In this document: piece after piece, positions 19,801 to 28,138 of the stretch
Layout: every line of letters begins with the position of its first letter
Numbering within the stretch: position 1 is the first letter of the stretch
Assembly: GCF_002980575.1 (NCBI RefSeq)
Contig: NZ_PVBS01000001.1
Coordinates: forward strand, 1,736,001-1,800,000
DNA: 64,000 bases
DNA from: Sphingobacterium gobiense
GTDB taxonomy: Bacteria > Bacteroidota > Bacteroidia > Sphingobacteriales > Sphingobacteriaceae
Direction of reading: 5' to 3'
Notes under the pieces: generated by a model
Seen by the model: only the letters and a program-made list of their open reading frames with translations
Database searches by the model: none
Told to the model about the DNA's origin: nothing
Translations under genes and position numbers: made by a program

Positions 19801-20260
19801 CAAGTGAATCTCGAACGGTACCTCGGATCGTTTGCTGTCGATCAGTTTGCTTCGTGCCATGAATTGGCGTAATACTTCGTGAGGGTCTCGTTGCATTATC
19901 CGCCACCCCTTCTTTTCGATTGAGCACGATAACTTTGTTACGTATCGTATAACCGTAAGGTTGGCCTTTGAATAGCTTATTCAATGTGTTTGATAGTGTC
20001 TCATTCGTTACATCCATACTGACCGGATCCATAACGACATCCTTTTTGTTATAAAAGAATTTAAGCCCTGTCTGTCTTTCAATCTTTTTCAGTACCACGC
20101 TGAAATCTGCCTTATGCTCGCGAATGGTAATACGCTGGCCAAATACGCTGGCAGAGAGCTGCGCACTAAAAAGGCTAATCATCAGGAAAATCAACTTTAT
20201 TCGCATAATGCTATGTCTATGGTGTGACAACAAAAAGTTTAAAAACGGTTTTAATTGCAT
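16820..20260 (-). CDS. SusC/RagA-family TonB-dependent transporter with STN domain
   Basis: The outer-membrane channel imports oligosaccharide together with SusD. The domains in order are a signal region (residues 1-42, cleavage after FGQ), a secretin/TonB short N-terminal (STN) domain at about 43-115 that signals to FecR, a carboxypeptidase-like beta domain at about 140-215, a plug (DEVVVVAFGTQKKVSVTGS; later GVRGANGVILVTTKRG), and a beta-barrel ending in FNAGVSVNF. The length of 1146 aa is usual for STN-containing SusC. An internal ATG at 20206 would also leave a signal peptide, but long leaders are common in this family. It follows FecR by 160 nt. Confidence 0.93.
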   Translation of the reverse strand: MQLKPFLNFLLSHHRHSIMRIKLIFLMISLFSAQLSASVFGQRITIREHKADFSVVLKKIERQTGLKFFYNKKDVVMDPVSMDVTNETLSNTLNKLFKGQPYGYTIRNKVIVLNRKEGVADNATRPSRSITPIHGTKQTDRQQTIRGTVRDSLGTPLEGVTITVVGTDRGTSTSAAGSYQIEASAGESLDFSTVGYTSQRVTLTADMNTVNVNLVPLLSDLDEVVVVAFGTQKKVSVTGSIASVQTKEIKQSPAANLAVTLAGRLPGLTALQRSGEPGRDHTALFLRGMGTLNATAPIILVDGVEREMTYIDPNEVESVTILKDASSTALFGVRGANGVILVTTKRGTSEKPTIGLLYEHGFQGFTRTPEVISSYDWARLKNQAWANENPNADPNDPVNQPPYSEYALDRFMFQDYPTAYPNTNWQKLLFNDIVAQQRYNLNLSGGGDYVQYFVNVGFLNQGGQWKIDPSVTDYDPAGFLKRYNFRSNIDAKLNKSGKLTTFLNAAGYFERVNSPNASTEEIFRRTYTFFPVVLPGPLTPDGEVLIGTGNYNVSPWALINRTGYRQETRNNITASWGLKQDLEFLTKGLSAKFMASFDTRTVYSLTAGREYQRWTQVIDPNTSNHLGMDSVAYMRMFPELENTPLSIGSGSNFQSFFNFQLSADYNRVFNEKHSVTGMLLAQQEQRVMPNDRLPFNLRGIALRAIYGYDNKYFAEFNAGYNGSEQFAKGRRYGFFPTISGGWVISNESFLRDHPTISLLKLRGSYGRVGSDRLGGRRFLYLDDIQRQTGGGYSGSLGRGGKIGENYIGNPFIQWEVAKKTNFGLELGLFNELTLNADVFHERRDNILISRQTIPMVYGIEASRMSPVNMGIVENRGFEIELNYNKRLSTDWSILSKLNYNFARNKVLFADELQLPSDFTHRYRQTGYRIGQAFGYELRDGYYESYEEIANEGLNYVGYTVRPGDFKYVDANEDGIIDERDMVPIGYSGVPEFTFGGAFNVTYRNLDVSFLLQGVHNVTQAMGSYGTHSEWDFKERHLHAWTPERAAAGEDIRYPRLALGASVSERDNNSFFLENRSFIRLKNAEIGYRIPLSAIKGIGAKEVRVYVNGLNLFTWDSMREKDYDPEVGYSLSYPVYRVFNAGVSVNF

Positions 20261-20340
20261 ACTTTTGTATGGTTTGAGATTAATAAATGTAAACTGTTAG
20301 CGCTAGAACTTATAGTTGGATTTGTTTGCTCAAGCTGTTG

Positions 20341-20403
20341 CTGGGAATGTTACGAGCATTTCCAGCTTTCTTTTGCAAAATCAAATCTGAGGTGATAACA
20401 CCT
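20341..20403 (-). promoter_or_regulatory. Two hairpins between fecR and susC
   Basis: AGGTG-ataa-CACCT (20390-20403) and CTGGGAATG-ttacgag-CATTTCCAG (20341-20365; one mismatch on the transcribed strand) can fold in the 160-nt leader between the fecR stop and the susC start. They may partially terminate or process the message and so set a different level for the transporter genes than for fecR. Confidence 0.4.
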
Positions 20404-20420
20404 AGGTTTTATTTTTCTTT

Positions 20421-21602
20421 CTATCTATCTTTTTTTTGTTTTACAATTAGGTTATGTTTAGTGGTTAGCTCAAAATTTACGCCTGCTATCTTCAGTAACC
20501 CCAATGCCTCACCGAGAGACACGTTCTTGGGAATATAACCTGAAAACAGATCGTCGGAACGTGATATTTCATACGTTATGTCTATATCATACCATCGTCC
20601 AAATTCCTCCATAACAGTATAAATATTCGCGTCGTTGAAGAAGAACATGCCCTCTTTCCAAGCCGTATACTGTTCGATATCTACCTGCTGTTCTTTAATC
20701 GTACCTGTTCTATCCATAATAGATTGCTTACCGGCGGTAAGTACGACTTTGGCTTCTCTAGATTGCTGTGACTTCTTCGATGCCCGCACGGCAACACTTC
20801 CTTCTGCTACTGTCGTGACAGCCCCATAATGTACATGGTACATATTTATATTAAATTGTGTTCCTAGTACCTCGATTGTTTGTTGATCGGATTTAACAAA
20901 GAATGGTACACGGTTACCCCTCCCATCTACTTTCTTTTTTACACTAAAATAGGCTTCGCCTGAAAGCAGCTCCACTTCCCGCGTATTGGTATTAAAACGA
21001 GAGGGAAACCTAATCGATGAGGATGCGTTTAGCCATACTTCTGTCCCATCGGCAAGCATGAGCCGGTATTGCCCTCCTTTGGGTGTAGACAATACGGCAT
21101 AACTTATCTTCTCATTATCATGCATTTGTTGTGCAAAGACGCTCTTCCCATCGATGTATTTAACCCCACCATCGACAACCAATGCTGATTGTTGTTCATC
21201 TAAATTGATAACCTCTCCGTCTGATAAGGTTAATTTTGCGCGATTACCTGTAGGTTGGATATCATATAGCCCGATCACCTCATCCTGTAGTCCAGATTTA
21301 GTCACCGTGTAATAGGAAATTGCCGCCAGCATTAAAAATATAACGGATGCTGCAACCCATCTTGCTCTTGTGAAAAACGGCCGCACCGATTTAGGCTTCT
21401 CGATTACGTTTATCGATTTGTTAACCTTGTCCAAAATCCGATTGCGTAAATGTGTCTCGTCTTGGGCGTAGGTATCAGGAATTTCCTTCGTAGCGTCCGG
21501 AAAGCTATTATACCATTGCGAAAGCTCGACTTTTTCAGCTTCGCTTATGCTGCCCTGAAGCCATTTGTTAATAAGTTCTTGATAGCGATCTATATTACTC
21601 AT
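20421..21602 (-). CDS. FecR-family anti-sigma factor
   Basis: The 393-residue protein has the FecR arrangement: a cytoplasmic helical part (about 1-75) that binds the sigma factor, a transmembrane helix near 82-103, a periplasmic FecR beta domain (TPKGGQYRLMLADGTEVWLNASSSIRFP at about 170-200), and a C-terminal DUF4974 domain (about 310-390). It relays occupancy of the SusC STN domain to the ECF sigma factor. It heads the minus-strand transport operon. The sigma gene is divergent, 197 nt away, which is less usual than the tandem sigma-FecR order. Confidence 0.93.
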   Translation of the reverse strand: MSNIDRYQELINKWLQGSISEAEKVELSQWYNSFPDATKEIPDTYAQDETHLRNRILDKVNKSINVIEKPKSVRPFFTRARWVAASVIFLMLAAISYYTVTKSGLQDEVIGLYDIQPTGNRAKLTLSDGEVINLDEQQSALVVDGGVKYIDGKSVFAQQMHDNEKISYAVLSTPKGGQYRLMLADGTEVWLNASSSIRFPSRFNTNTREVELLSGEAYFSVKKKVDGRGNRVPFFVKSDQQTIEVLGTQFNINMYHVHYGAVTTVAEGSVAVRASKKSQQSREAKVVLTAGKQSIMDRTGTIKEQQVDIEQYTAWKEGMFFFNDANIYTVMEEFGRWYDIDITYEISRSDDLFSGYIPKNVSLGEALGLLKIAGVNFELTTKHNLIVKQKKDR

Positions 21603-21662
21603 ATTTGGTTCCCTTTACTATATAAGTCTGACGGAAACAGCACAACCCTTAGTCCCTTTAAC

Positions 21663-21684
21663 TTTTTTTTGATTTTTTTTTTTT
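21663..21684 (-). promoter_or_regulatory. A-tract upstream of fecR
   Basis: The plus strand reads T8-GA-T12, so the strand transcribed into fecR carries two A-tracts about 60-80 bp before the start. Such tracts can bend DNA or act as UP elements in the divergent sigma/FecR control region. They are also prone to slippage. Confidence 0.35.
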
Positions 21685-21799
21685 AAATAGAGGTTAGAAC
21701 ACACTGAGAACGTAGATACATGAGAGTACAGGATAGCTATTGTTGTTATTTTTACGTATCTTGCGGTCTGAATACGGCTAACCAAACGATAAACTTACT

Positions 21800-22366
21800 A
21801 TGACTGTAGGGTATTTGCATAAGAATGATCAGGAACTATTGGAACTCGTTTATCAGGGAGATAGGCGAGCGTTTACGGTCATATATGACCGCTACTGGAA
21901 AAAATTATTCGTTATTGCTTCAAATCGCTTATCTGAATTGGAAGAGGCAGAAGAGATTGTACAGGATATCTTTGTTTCCTTGTGGACACGTCGTCATCAG
22001 TTAAATATAACGTCAACCCTTTCCCGTTACCTAGCCGTATCTGTAAAATATCGCGTATTTACTGCCATAAACAAGTCCTATACCCAGAAGCAGTATATCG
22101 ATTCACTGATGGATACTTCGTCTATTGATGATTCTACGCAAGAGCTATTGGCCTTTGAAGAACTACAGCGTGAGCTGGAATACTACGTCGCAGGGCTCCC
22201 TGAAAAATGTCAGCTCGTTTTTAGAATGAGTAGAGAACAAGGGTATTCGCAGAAACAGATCGCAAAAAAATTACAAATTTCGGAAAAGACCGTTGAGGCA
22301 CATCTCGGAAAGGCTTTTAAAACATTACGTGCAAAATTAAATAGTTTTATGACCTTATTGCTATAG
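21800..22366 (+). CDS. ECF RNA polymerase sigma factor (PUL)
   Basis: The 188 residues contain sigma region 2 (FTVIYDRYWKKLFVIA at about 26-41, with EEAEEIVQDIFVSLW near 54-68) and sigma region 4 with a helix-turn-helix (GYSQKQIAKKLQISEKTVEAHLGKA at about 152-176). It belongs to the FecI-like group of Bacteroidota that is paired with FecR and SusC. It is divergent from fecR and followed by the second rhamnosidase 220 nt downstream. It probably drives both arms of the locus. Confidence 0.93.
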   Translation: MTVGYLHKNDQELLELVYQGDRRAFTVIYDRYWKKLFVIASNRLSELEEAEEIVQDIFVSLWTRRHQLNITSTLSRYLAVSVKYRVFTAINKSYTQKQYIDSLMDTSSIDDSTQELLAFEELQRELEYYVAGLPEKCQLVFRMSREQGYSQKQIAKKLQISEKTVEAHLGKAFKTLRAKLNSFMTLLL

Positions 22367-22586
22367 TCTTACAACCAGAATATCATATTTCGACGTATCA
22401 TCTGCATTCTACAACTTTAAACGAACTACACAAATAATAGGCTTCACTTACGTTTCCGGTATATACTGAAAAAAGTTCGGTGGTCGAATAAGGGAAGCTA
22501 TAGATTCATTAGACCTATATATAAAGCAAACATTGTTTTCTCCGACCGGATATGGGCAAAGTTTGTTCTGATGAATCGCTACGTCT

Positions 22587-24980
22587 ATGATCAAAAAAAA
22601 ATATAATACCTATTTGACAAGTGTCCTATGTATACTCTTTCTGTATGTGTCCGTCTTTGCGAAATCTGCTTTCGCACAGGAAACCCTGCACGGACAGGAC
22701 GTTGTGACAAGATGGAATACGCATTGGATCGGTCCTTCGACGACATCTCCATATGACTATGGAGTGCACCTATTTCGTAAAAAATTCAGTCTCGCCGATA
22801 AACCCGGCCGTTTTATCATCCATATGTCTGCAGATCAGCGTTATGTTGTTTTTATCAATAACCATCGCATTAACCATGGACCAGCAGCGGGCTCTACATT
22901 ACGTTGGAATTATGATACGATCGATATCGCGCCTTATATTCAAGTTGGAGAAAATGTCATTACGGTACAAGTAATAAATTATGGTAAGTGGACGCCAGGT
23001 GCACAAATGACATCATCTACAGGATTCATTATGCAAGGTGACGGTGAAGCAGAACAGGTAGTAAATACGGACAAGAGCTGGAAAACAAAAAAAAATGACG
23101 CGTATGCACCTTCCTTGGAACACATGGAGGTAATCGACATCGAACCGGCAGACGAAATCGACGGTTCACTTTATCCTTGGGGATGGCAGCAGATCGATTA
23201 TGACGATTCCCATTGGGAGGAAGCGGCCGTTCAAGAAAGAGGGATGAACTATGGCGAGGGAACAGAATATATACGTGCGCTACAACCTCGCAACATCCCT
23301 TTACCGGAACTAAAGGCAGAAAAACCCATGCAAGTTCGACGAACATCAGGGGTTACGACGAATGGTATTTTTCTAGAAAACGGGGCAATCACCATCCCTT
23401 CATTTACAAAGGCCAGTCTACTATTGGATCAAACATATCTCACAAATGCCTTTATAGAAGTTGTATTAAGCGGCGGAAGGCAAGGGAGTCTATCTATTGC
23501 CTATGCGGAGGCATTGTACGATACGGAGGGGAATAAAGGAAATAGAGATGAAATCGATGGAAAGAAACTGCTTGGGGTTAAAGATATTATTTACCCAGAT
23601 GGAGGTAAGCACAGGTCCTATAGTCCGCTGAATTTCAAAACATTCAGGTATATCCAATTAGATATAGAGACAAAAGAGCAGCCCTTGATAATTGAACAAC
23701 TTGACTGTACATTTGTTGGATACCCTTTTCAAGAGCTTGGCCGGTTCAAAAGCAGCAATCCGGTGTTGTCCACGATCTGGAAAACAGGTTGGCGCACAGC
23801 AAGGTTATGCGCGGTAGATCTCTATTACGACTGCCCATACTACGAGCGCATGCAATATACCGGAGATACCCGCATTCAATCCCTGATATCACTTTATGTG
23901 AGTGGGGATGACCGTTTAATGCGTAAAGCTATTACCGACCTAGCGTCTTCTTTAGTCCCTGAAGGCATCTTACAAAGTCGTTATCCAGCACAAAGAATAC
24001 AGATTATTCCGCCATTCTCGTTGTATTGGGTCAATATGTTGCACGATTACTGGATGCATAGACCGGATGAAAACTTTGTAAGGGAGTATTTACCGATTGC
24101 TCAACAAATCATACGTTGGTATACCGAACGTGTCGATCCTGCTACGGGAATGCTTGGACCGATGCCCCACTGGAACTTTGTCGATTGGCCAAATGAATGG
24201 CCATGGTCTGCAGAGCGTCCTTCCGGAGGTGTTCCTCCAGGGGGATTAGAAGGAGGCTCTTCTATTCTTAGTCTTCAGTTTGCCTATACCTTAAAAGATG
24301 CTGTTGATTTGATGTCCTACTTCGGTGAAAAAGCGACAGCGAAAGAATATCAGTTACTGCATAAGAAGATTAACCATGCTGTTTTAATGCAGTGCTATGA
24401 TCCGCATCGTCAGTTATTGGCAGACGATATTAAAAGGAGCAGTTATAGCCAGCATGCCAACATCATGGGCATACTAGCCGATGCAATTCCTAAAAAAGAG
24501 CAAGCCGATGTCTTGTTAAGATTAGATTCAGATACTTCTCTCATACAAGCGACACTATTTTACCGCTTCTATCTTATAAGGGCAATGAAAAAAGCAGGTT
24601 TAGCGAATAGATATGTAGATCAATTACAATTATGGAAAGACATGCTAGACCTAGGATTGACGACTTTTGCGGAACGTCCGGAACCTTCCAGATCCGACTG
24701 CCATGCCTGGAGTGCCAGCCCGAATTATGATTTTTTGGCTACCATATGCGGTTTAGAACCTGATTCACCGGGATTCAAAACCGTAAAAATAAACCCCAAC
24801 CTCGGGAGTTTAGAATTTATTGAGGCTGAAATCCCTCATCCGTCAGGTATTATAAAACTATATCTAAAAAAAGAGATAGACGAGCTATCTGGAGAAATTA
24901 CGCTCCCAAATGGGGTTTCGGGGACATATGGATATAAGGGCAAATCAATCAAGCTAACTGCTGGAACAAACAAAATATAA
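22587..24980 (+). CDS. GH78-type alpha-L-rhamnosidase, copy B
   Basis: A secreted 797-residue paralogue of the enzyme at 10552-12951, collinear over its whole length. It has a signal peptide ending FAQ, a beta-sandwich (MSADQRYVVFINNHR), a central barrel with DCPYYERMQYTGD near residues 414-426, and the conserved RSDCHAWSASP near 707-717. As in copy A, the active-site block differs from the classical GH78 DCPxRDE. The pair may act on different linkages of one glycan. It is the first structural gene of the plus-strand arm after the sigma gene, and the next lipoprotein starts 46 nt later. Confidence 0.85.
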   Translation: MIKKKYNTYLTSVLCILFLYVSVFAKSAFAQETLHGQDVVTRWNTHWIGPSTTSPYDYGVHLFRKKFSLADKPGRFIIHMSADQRYVVFINNHRINHGPAAGSTLRWNYDTIDIAPYIQVGENVITVQVINYGKWTPGAQMTSSTGFIMQGDGEAEQVVNTDKSWKTKKNDAYAPSLEHMEVIDIEPADEIDGSLYPWGWQQIDYDDSHWEEAAVQERGMNYGEGTEYIRALQPRNIPLPELKAEKPMQVRRTSGVTTNGIFLENGAITIPSFTKASLLLDQTYLTNAFIEVVLSGGRQGSLSIAYAEALYDTEGNKGNRDEIDGKKLLGVKDIIYPDGGKHRSYSPLNFKTFRYIQLDIETKEQPLIIEQLDCTFVGYPFQELGRFKSSNPVLSTIWKTGWRTARLCAVDLYYDCPYYERMQYTGDTRIQSLISLYVSGDDRLMRKAITDLASSLVPEGILQSRYPAQRIQIIPPFSLYWVNMLHDYWMHRPDENFVREYLPIAQQIIRWYTERVDPATGMLGPMPHWNFVDWPNEWPWSAERPSGGVPPGGLEGGSSILSLQFAYTLKDAVDLMSYFGEKATAKEYQLLHKKINHAVLMQCYDPHRQLLADDIKRSSYSQHANIMGILADAIPKKEQADVLLRLDSDTSLIQATLFYRFYLIRAMKKAGLANRYVDQLQLWKDMLDLGLTTFAERPEPSRSDCHAWSASPNYDFLATICGLEPDSPGFKTVKINPNLGSLEFIEAEIPHPSGIIKLYLKKEIDELSGEITLPNGVSGTYGYKGKSIKLTAGTNKI

Positions 24981-25026
24981 ACCACATACTCCCGCATAAG
25001 GAGATCCATTAACTAATTGTATTTTT

Positions 25027-26079
25027 ATGAGAACAAAAAAGAACCTTAAACGCTATTTTTACAGACTTTCAAAAATAGTTTTGCTTGCTGGTATCGTTTT
25101 CCTCGGTTTCATTAGTTGTAACAAAGCGAAAGATAGACAAGAAGAATTTAGCAACGGGTTATCAAAAGGCGTCGGGACGTCGGAGCCTCTTTTTTCGGTA
25201 ACAAGTCCTCTATCCTTATTAACCGATCAAAATTTCCAACATGGATTCCATGTACTCCATCCAGCCACCGGCGTGGTACAGGGATCTATATTATATGCAG
25301 GAGGAGGTTCGTCTCCAAAATGGAATCTATCGCAGTGGTATAGTAACTCCTCTCTATATGGTGCTACACCGACTCCCCTATCATCCGGGTCATACCGTTT
25401 TGCCGATTCGAACAAAGCGATTACCATAGGACCGGCGTCTTCTACAGACAGGGATATTATTTTTGCCATCAATGGTCAAAATGAGTTTGGTGATACGTAT
25501 AGAACCTCGTCCCAACCGTTTCCCCATTTGATAATCGATCAACGTATAGCAGACCCCGACGGTTGGTTAGGTTACGCAACGCCATTTATCGGCGCATTGG
25601 ATAGTCTTAATTTCCAGATTGATGCCTATCTAGAGTACCATGCGAGAAACCAAAAAGCAGGATATAATTCGGCTATTCATGCCTTGCAATTCAGCTGCGT
25701 TTTCCTTGTTCAGAATCTCAACCCCAGCAGTACGGGCTATGGTAAGTCTATGTATTTCTTAATTATGCTGTTTGATGACCGATACAGCTTGCCGGGCCTT
25801 TCTATAAACGAAGATGTATTTAGCGGTCAGATTATTTATGATGTCGGCCTAGCCTCCTTTAGCTCGACCGGCCTTGTACAGGGGCAATGGAAGACTGTAA
25901 AAGGGGATATCTTGTCCCAGATCAAGCAGGGACTGAACGAAGCTTGGAGCAGAGGATACCTACTTGAATCCCAATCATACAATGATTATAAGGTCTCTCT
26001 TTTTACCATGGGATTTGAATGTACCGGGCTCAATATTGGTACGATGAAAACCCGTAACTTAAGTTTGATAGCCTATTAA
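25027..26079 (+). CDS. Uncharacterised PUL lipoprotein, copy B
   Basis: The lipoprotein signal has its Cys in a GFISC context (about residue 31). The mature sequence is a diverged paralogue of the lipoprotein at 12961-13935, sharing the order of motifs PHLIIDQ, YNSAIHALQF, VQNLNPSS.GYG, RGYL and a G-x-N-x-G near the end. It forms an operon with rhamnosidase copy B. The order enzyme-lipoprotein here is reversed relative to lipoprotein-enzyme in the other arm. The function is unknown, but the repeated partnership suggests that enzyme and lipoprotein act on the same glycan. Confidence 0.72.
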   Translation: MRTKKNLKRYFYRLSKIVLLAGIVFLGFISCNKAKDRQEEFSNGLSKGVGTSEPLFSVTSPLSLLTDQNFQHGFHVLHPATGVVQGSILYAGGGSSPKWNLSQWYSNSSLYGATPTPLSSGSYRFADSNKAITIGPASSTDRDIIFAINGQNEFGDTYRTSSQPFPHLIIDQRIADPDGWLGYATPFIGALDSLNFQIDAYLEYHARNQKAGYNSAIHALQFSCVFLVQNLNPSSTGYGKSMYFLIMLFDDRYSLPGLSINEDVFSGQIIYDVGLASFSSTGLVQGQWKTVKGDILSQIKQGLNEAWSRGYLLESQSYNDYKVSLFTMGFECTGLNIGTMKTRNLSLIAY

Positions 26080-26208
26080 TAAACTTATTCTTGGACAAAT
26101 GGAAAAAAGAAATGTAAAAACACTAATTTGAACCAATCGGTAGAAGAGGTAATTGTTGCGGAAAGTAAAAACGTGAATACACGAGTCTAATCGCCGATAT
26201 AAGCCGCA

Positions 26209-27384
26209 TCATCCCCCCAGTAGGATTCGAACGCTCATCCACGTCATGGCAACAACGATAACAACACCAACGCAAGTCAGTAAGAGGGGCTGCTTGTAGG
26301 ACCCGACAATATCTTTCTTGTACGCAGCGATCAACATAACACTCAGTGATATCGGTAAAATGATGCCATTTACCGCACCTGCCATAATCAATAGATTGAC
26401 AGGCTTGCCGACGATCACGAAAATACATATGGAGATGGTAATAAAAGCTATAATGATCCAATTCTCGTTCCGTTGAATGAACGGGCTGAAAGATTTGACA
26501 AACGAAACAGACGTATAGGCAGAACCGATCACCGAGGTAACTGCTGCCGCAAACATGACCAAACCAAACAAGCGGTAACCAAACTCGCCGGCAGCTAATT
26601 GGAATACGGATCCCGTGGGATTACTATCGTCGATAGCCATACCCTGACTGATAATGCCCAGTGAGGCCAAGAAAAGAAATATACGTATCGTCGATGCGAC
26701 CGATATCCCCATTACGGCACTTCTATTCACCTCGGGTAACGACTCCTTCCCTACTACACCAGCATCGATAAGCCGGTGACCTCCTGCAAATGTGATGTAA
26801 CCTCCCACAGTACCACCTACTAAGGTCACAATAGCCATAAAATCAATAGCAGATGGTGCTACCGTGCGGAGCGCAGCTTCAGCCATAGGTGGCTTAGCGA
26901 CAAAGGCAATGTAGATAATGGCGAGGATCATGATAAACCCCATCAATTGCGCGAACCGATCCATGACTTGACCTGCTTGACGATTGGCAAAAACGGCAAT
27001 AGCAATACCGGCTGCGAGCACCGAACCGGTGGTAACATCAAGACCAATCAATGCCTCTAGGCCAAGCCCCGCTCCTGCGACATTGCCAATGCTAAACGCT
27101 AAACCTCCGATAACAATAAGACATGACAAAATCGTACCTAAGCCAGGAAGAACACGATTGGCTACATCTTGCGCGCGCTGACCGGATACCGTTAGTACCC
27201 GCCAGATATTGAGCTGGACGCCAATGTCAACAAAGATAGATAGGAGGATAACGAATCCAAAGCTAGCCCCCAATGTTTTGGTAAAGACGGTAGTCTGCGT
27301 CAAAAAACCTGGCCCGACGGCTGATATCGCCATGAGCATCGCTGCCGCGATCAATGCGGAGGTGGTATTTCTCTTTGTATGCAT
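26209..27384 (-). CDS. NRAMP-like transporter of the YcsG type
   Basis: The 391 residues form about eleven transmembrane helices with the NRAMP fold signature, and the N-terminus (GPGFLTQTT) aligns with canonical TM1 (GPAFL…DPGN). However, the metal-coordinating DPGN segment is missing and the TM6 MPH motif is replaced by GGYITFAGGHR. Metal transport is therefore doubtful. As in Bacillus ycsG, the gene sits with the 5-oxoprolinase genes, here 1 nt after pxpA. An uptake role for 5-oxoproline or a related small acid is inferred, not shown. It is last in the pxpB-pxpC-pxpA operon. Confidence 0.8.
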   Translation of the reverse strand: MHTKRNTTSALIAAAMLMAISAVGPGFLTQTTVFTKTLGASFGFVILLSIFVDIGVQLNIWRVLTVSGQRAQDVANRVLPGLGTILSCLIVIGGLAFSIGNVAGAGLGLEALIGLDVTTGSVLAAGIAIAVFANRQAGQVMDRFAQLMGFIMILAIIYIAFVAKPPMAEAALRTVAPSAIDFMAIVTLVGGTVGGYITFAGGHRLIDAGVVGKESLPEVNRSAVMGISVASTIRIFLFLASLGIISQGMAIDDSNPTGSVFQLAAGEFGYRLFGLVMFAAAVTSVIGSAYTSVSFVKSFSPFIQRNENWIIIAFITISICIFVIVGKPVNLLIMAGAVNGIILPISLSVMLIAAYKKDIVGSYKQPLLLTCVGVVIVVAMTWMSVRILLGG

Positions 27385-27385
27385 G

Positions 27386-28138
27386 CTATGGAGTACGCGA
27401 TAAATTTAAGGCGTGATGCACTTTCTGGGCTATCGCAATAGCGGACTCATTGTCACCATGCATACAAATCGTATCTGCTTTAATGGGGATGTTTACGCCG
27501 TCCGCTGTGATCACTTTTCCTTCTGTGGCCATTAATAAGGCCTGTGCAAATGCCCGGTCATAATCCGTTATGACGGCATTAACCATCGTTCGGGGTATCA
27601 GCATACCATCGGCTTGATAGGTGCGATCCGCGAATACCTCGCTATAAACGGTTAGCCCACGCTGTTCACCTTCCGCAATAAGTGCACTTCCTGATAACCC
27701 GTACAGGACCAAATTCGGATCAAATGCATAGACCGCATCGGCAATCGCCTTGGCAAGGTTGTTATCTTGTGCCGCCATATTGTACAGTGCGCCATGTGGC
27801 TTGACATGGTGTAGCAATACGCCTTGTGCTTTGGTACAGGCATAAAGCGCGCCGATCTGGTAGAGCATCAGGTCATATACTTCCATGGGAGTCAGGGCCA
27901 TTTGACGACGACCGAATCCTTCCATATCCTTAAATCCTGGATGTGCACCAATATGCACATCGTGGCTGGCGGCAAGTGCAACGGTTTTCATCATGGTAGA
28001 TGGATCGCCTGCATGAAAACCGCACGCTATATTTACCGAGGTTACAAAAGGCAGTATCGCTTCATCGTTGCCCATCCTCCATGACCCAAAGCTCTCGCCA
28101 AGGTCACAATTGAGATCAATCATTTTACTACTCGCCAT
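27386..28138 (-). CDS. pxpA: 5-oxoprolinase subunit A (LamB/YcsF family)
   Basis: PxpA works with PxpB and PxpC to hydrolyse 5-oxoproline (pyroglutamate) to glutamate with ATP, disposing of a damage product of glutamine and glutathione. The 250 residues show the family start IDLNCDLGESFG (about 7-18), NIACGFHAGDP (about 35-45), VKPHGALYN near 110-118 and ICMHGDN near the C-terminus, as expected of the LamB/YcsF TIM-like barrel. The start overlaps the end of pxpC by 11 nt, indicating translational coupling. Confidence 0.95.
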   Translation of the reverse strand: MASSKMIDLNCDLGESFGSWRMGNDEAILPFVTSVNIACGFHAGDPSTMMKTVALAASHDVHIGAHPGFKDMEGFGRRQMALTPMEVYDLMLYQIGALYACTKAQGVLLHHVKPHGALYNMAAQDNNLAKAIADAVYAFDPNLVLYGLSGSALIAEGEQRGLTVYSEVFADRTYQADGMLIPRTMVNAVITDYDRAFAQALLMATEGKVITADGVNIPIKADTICMHGDNESAIAIAQKVHHALNLSRTP

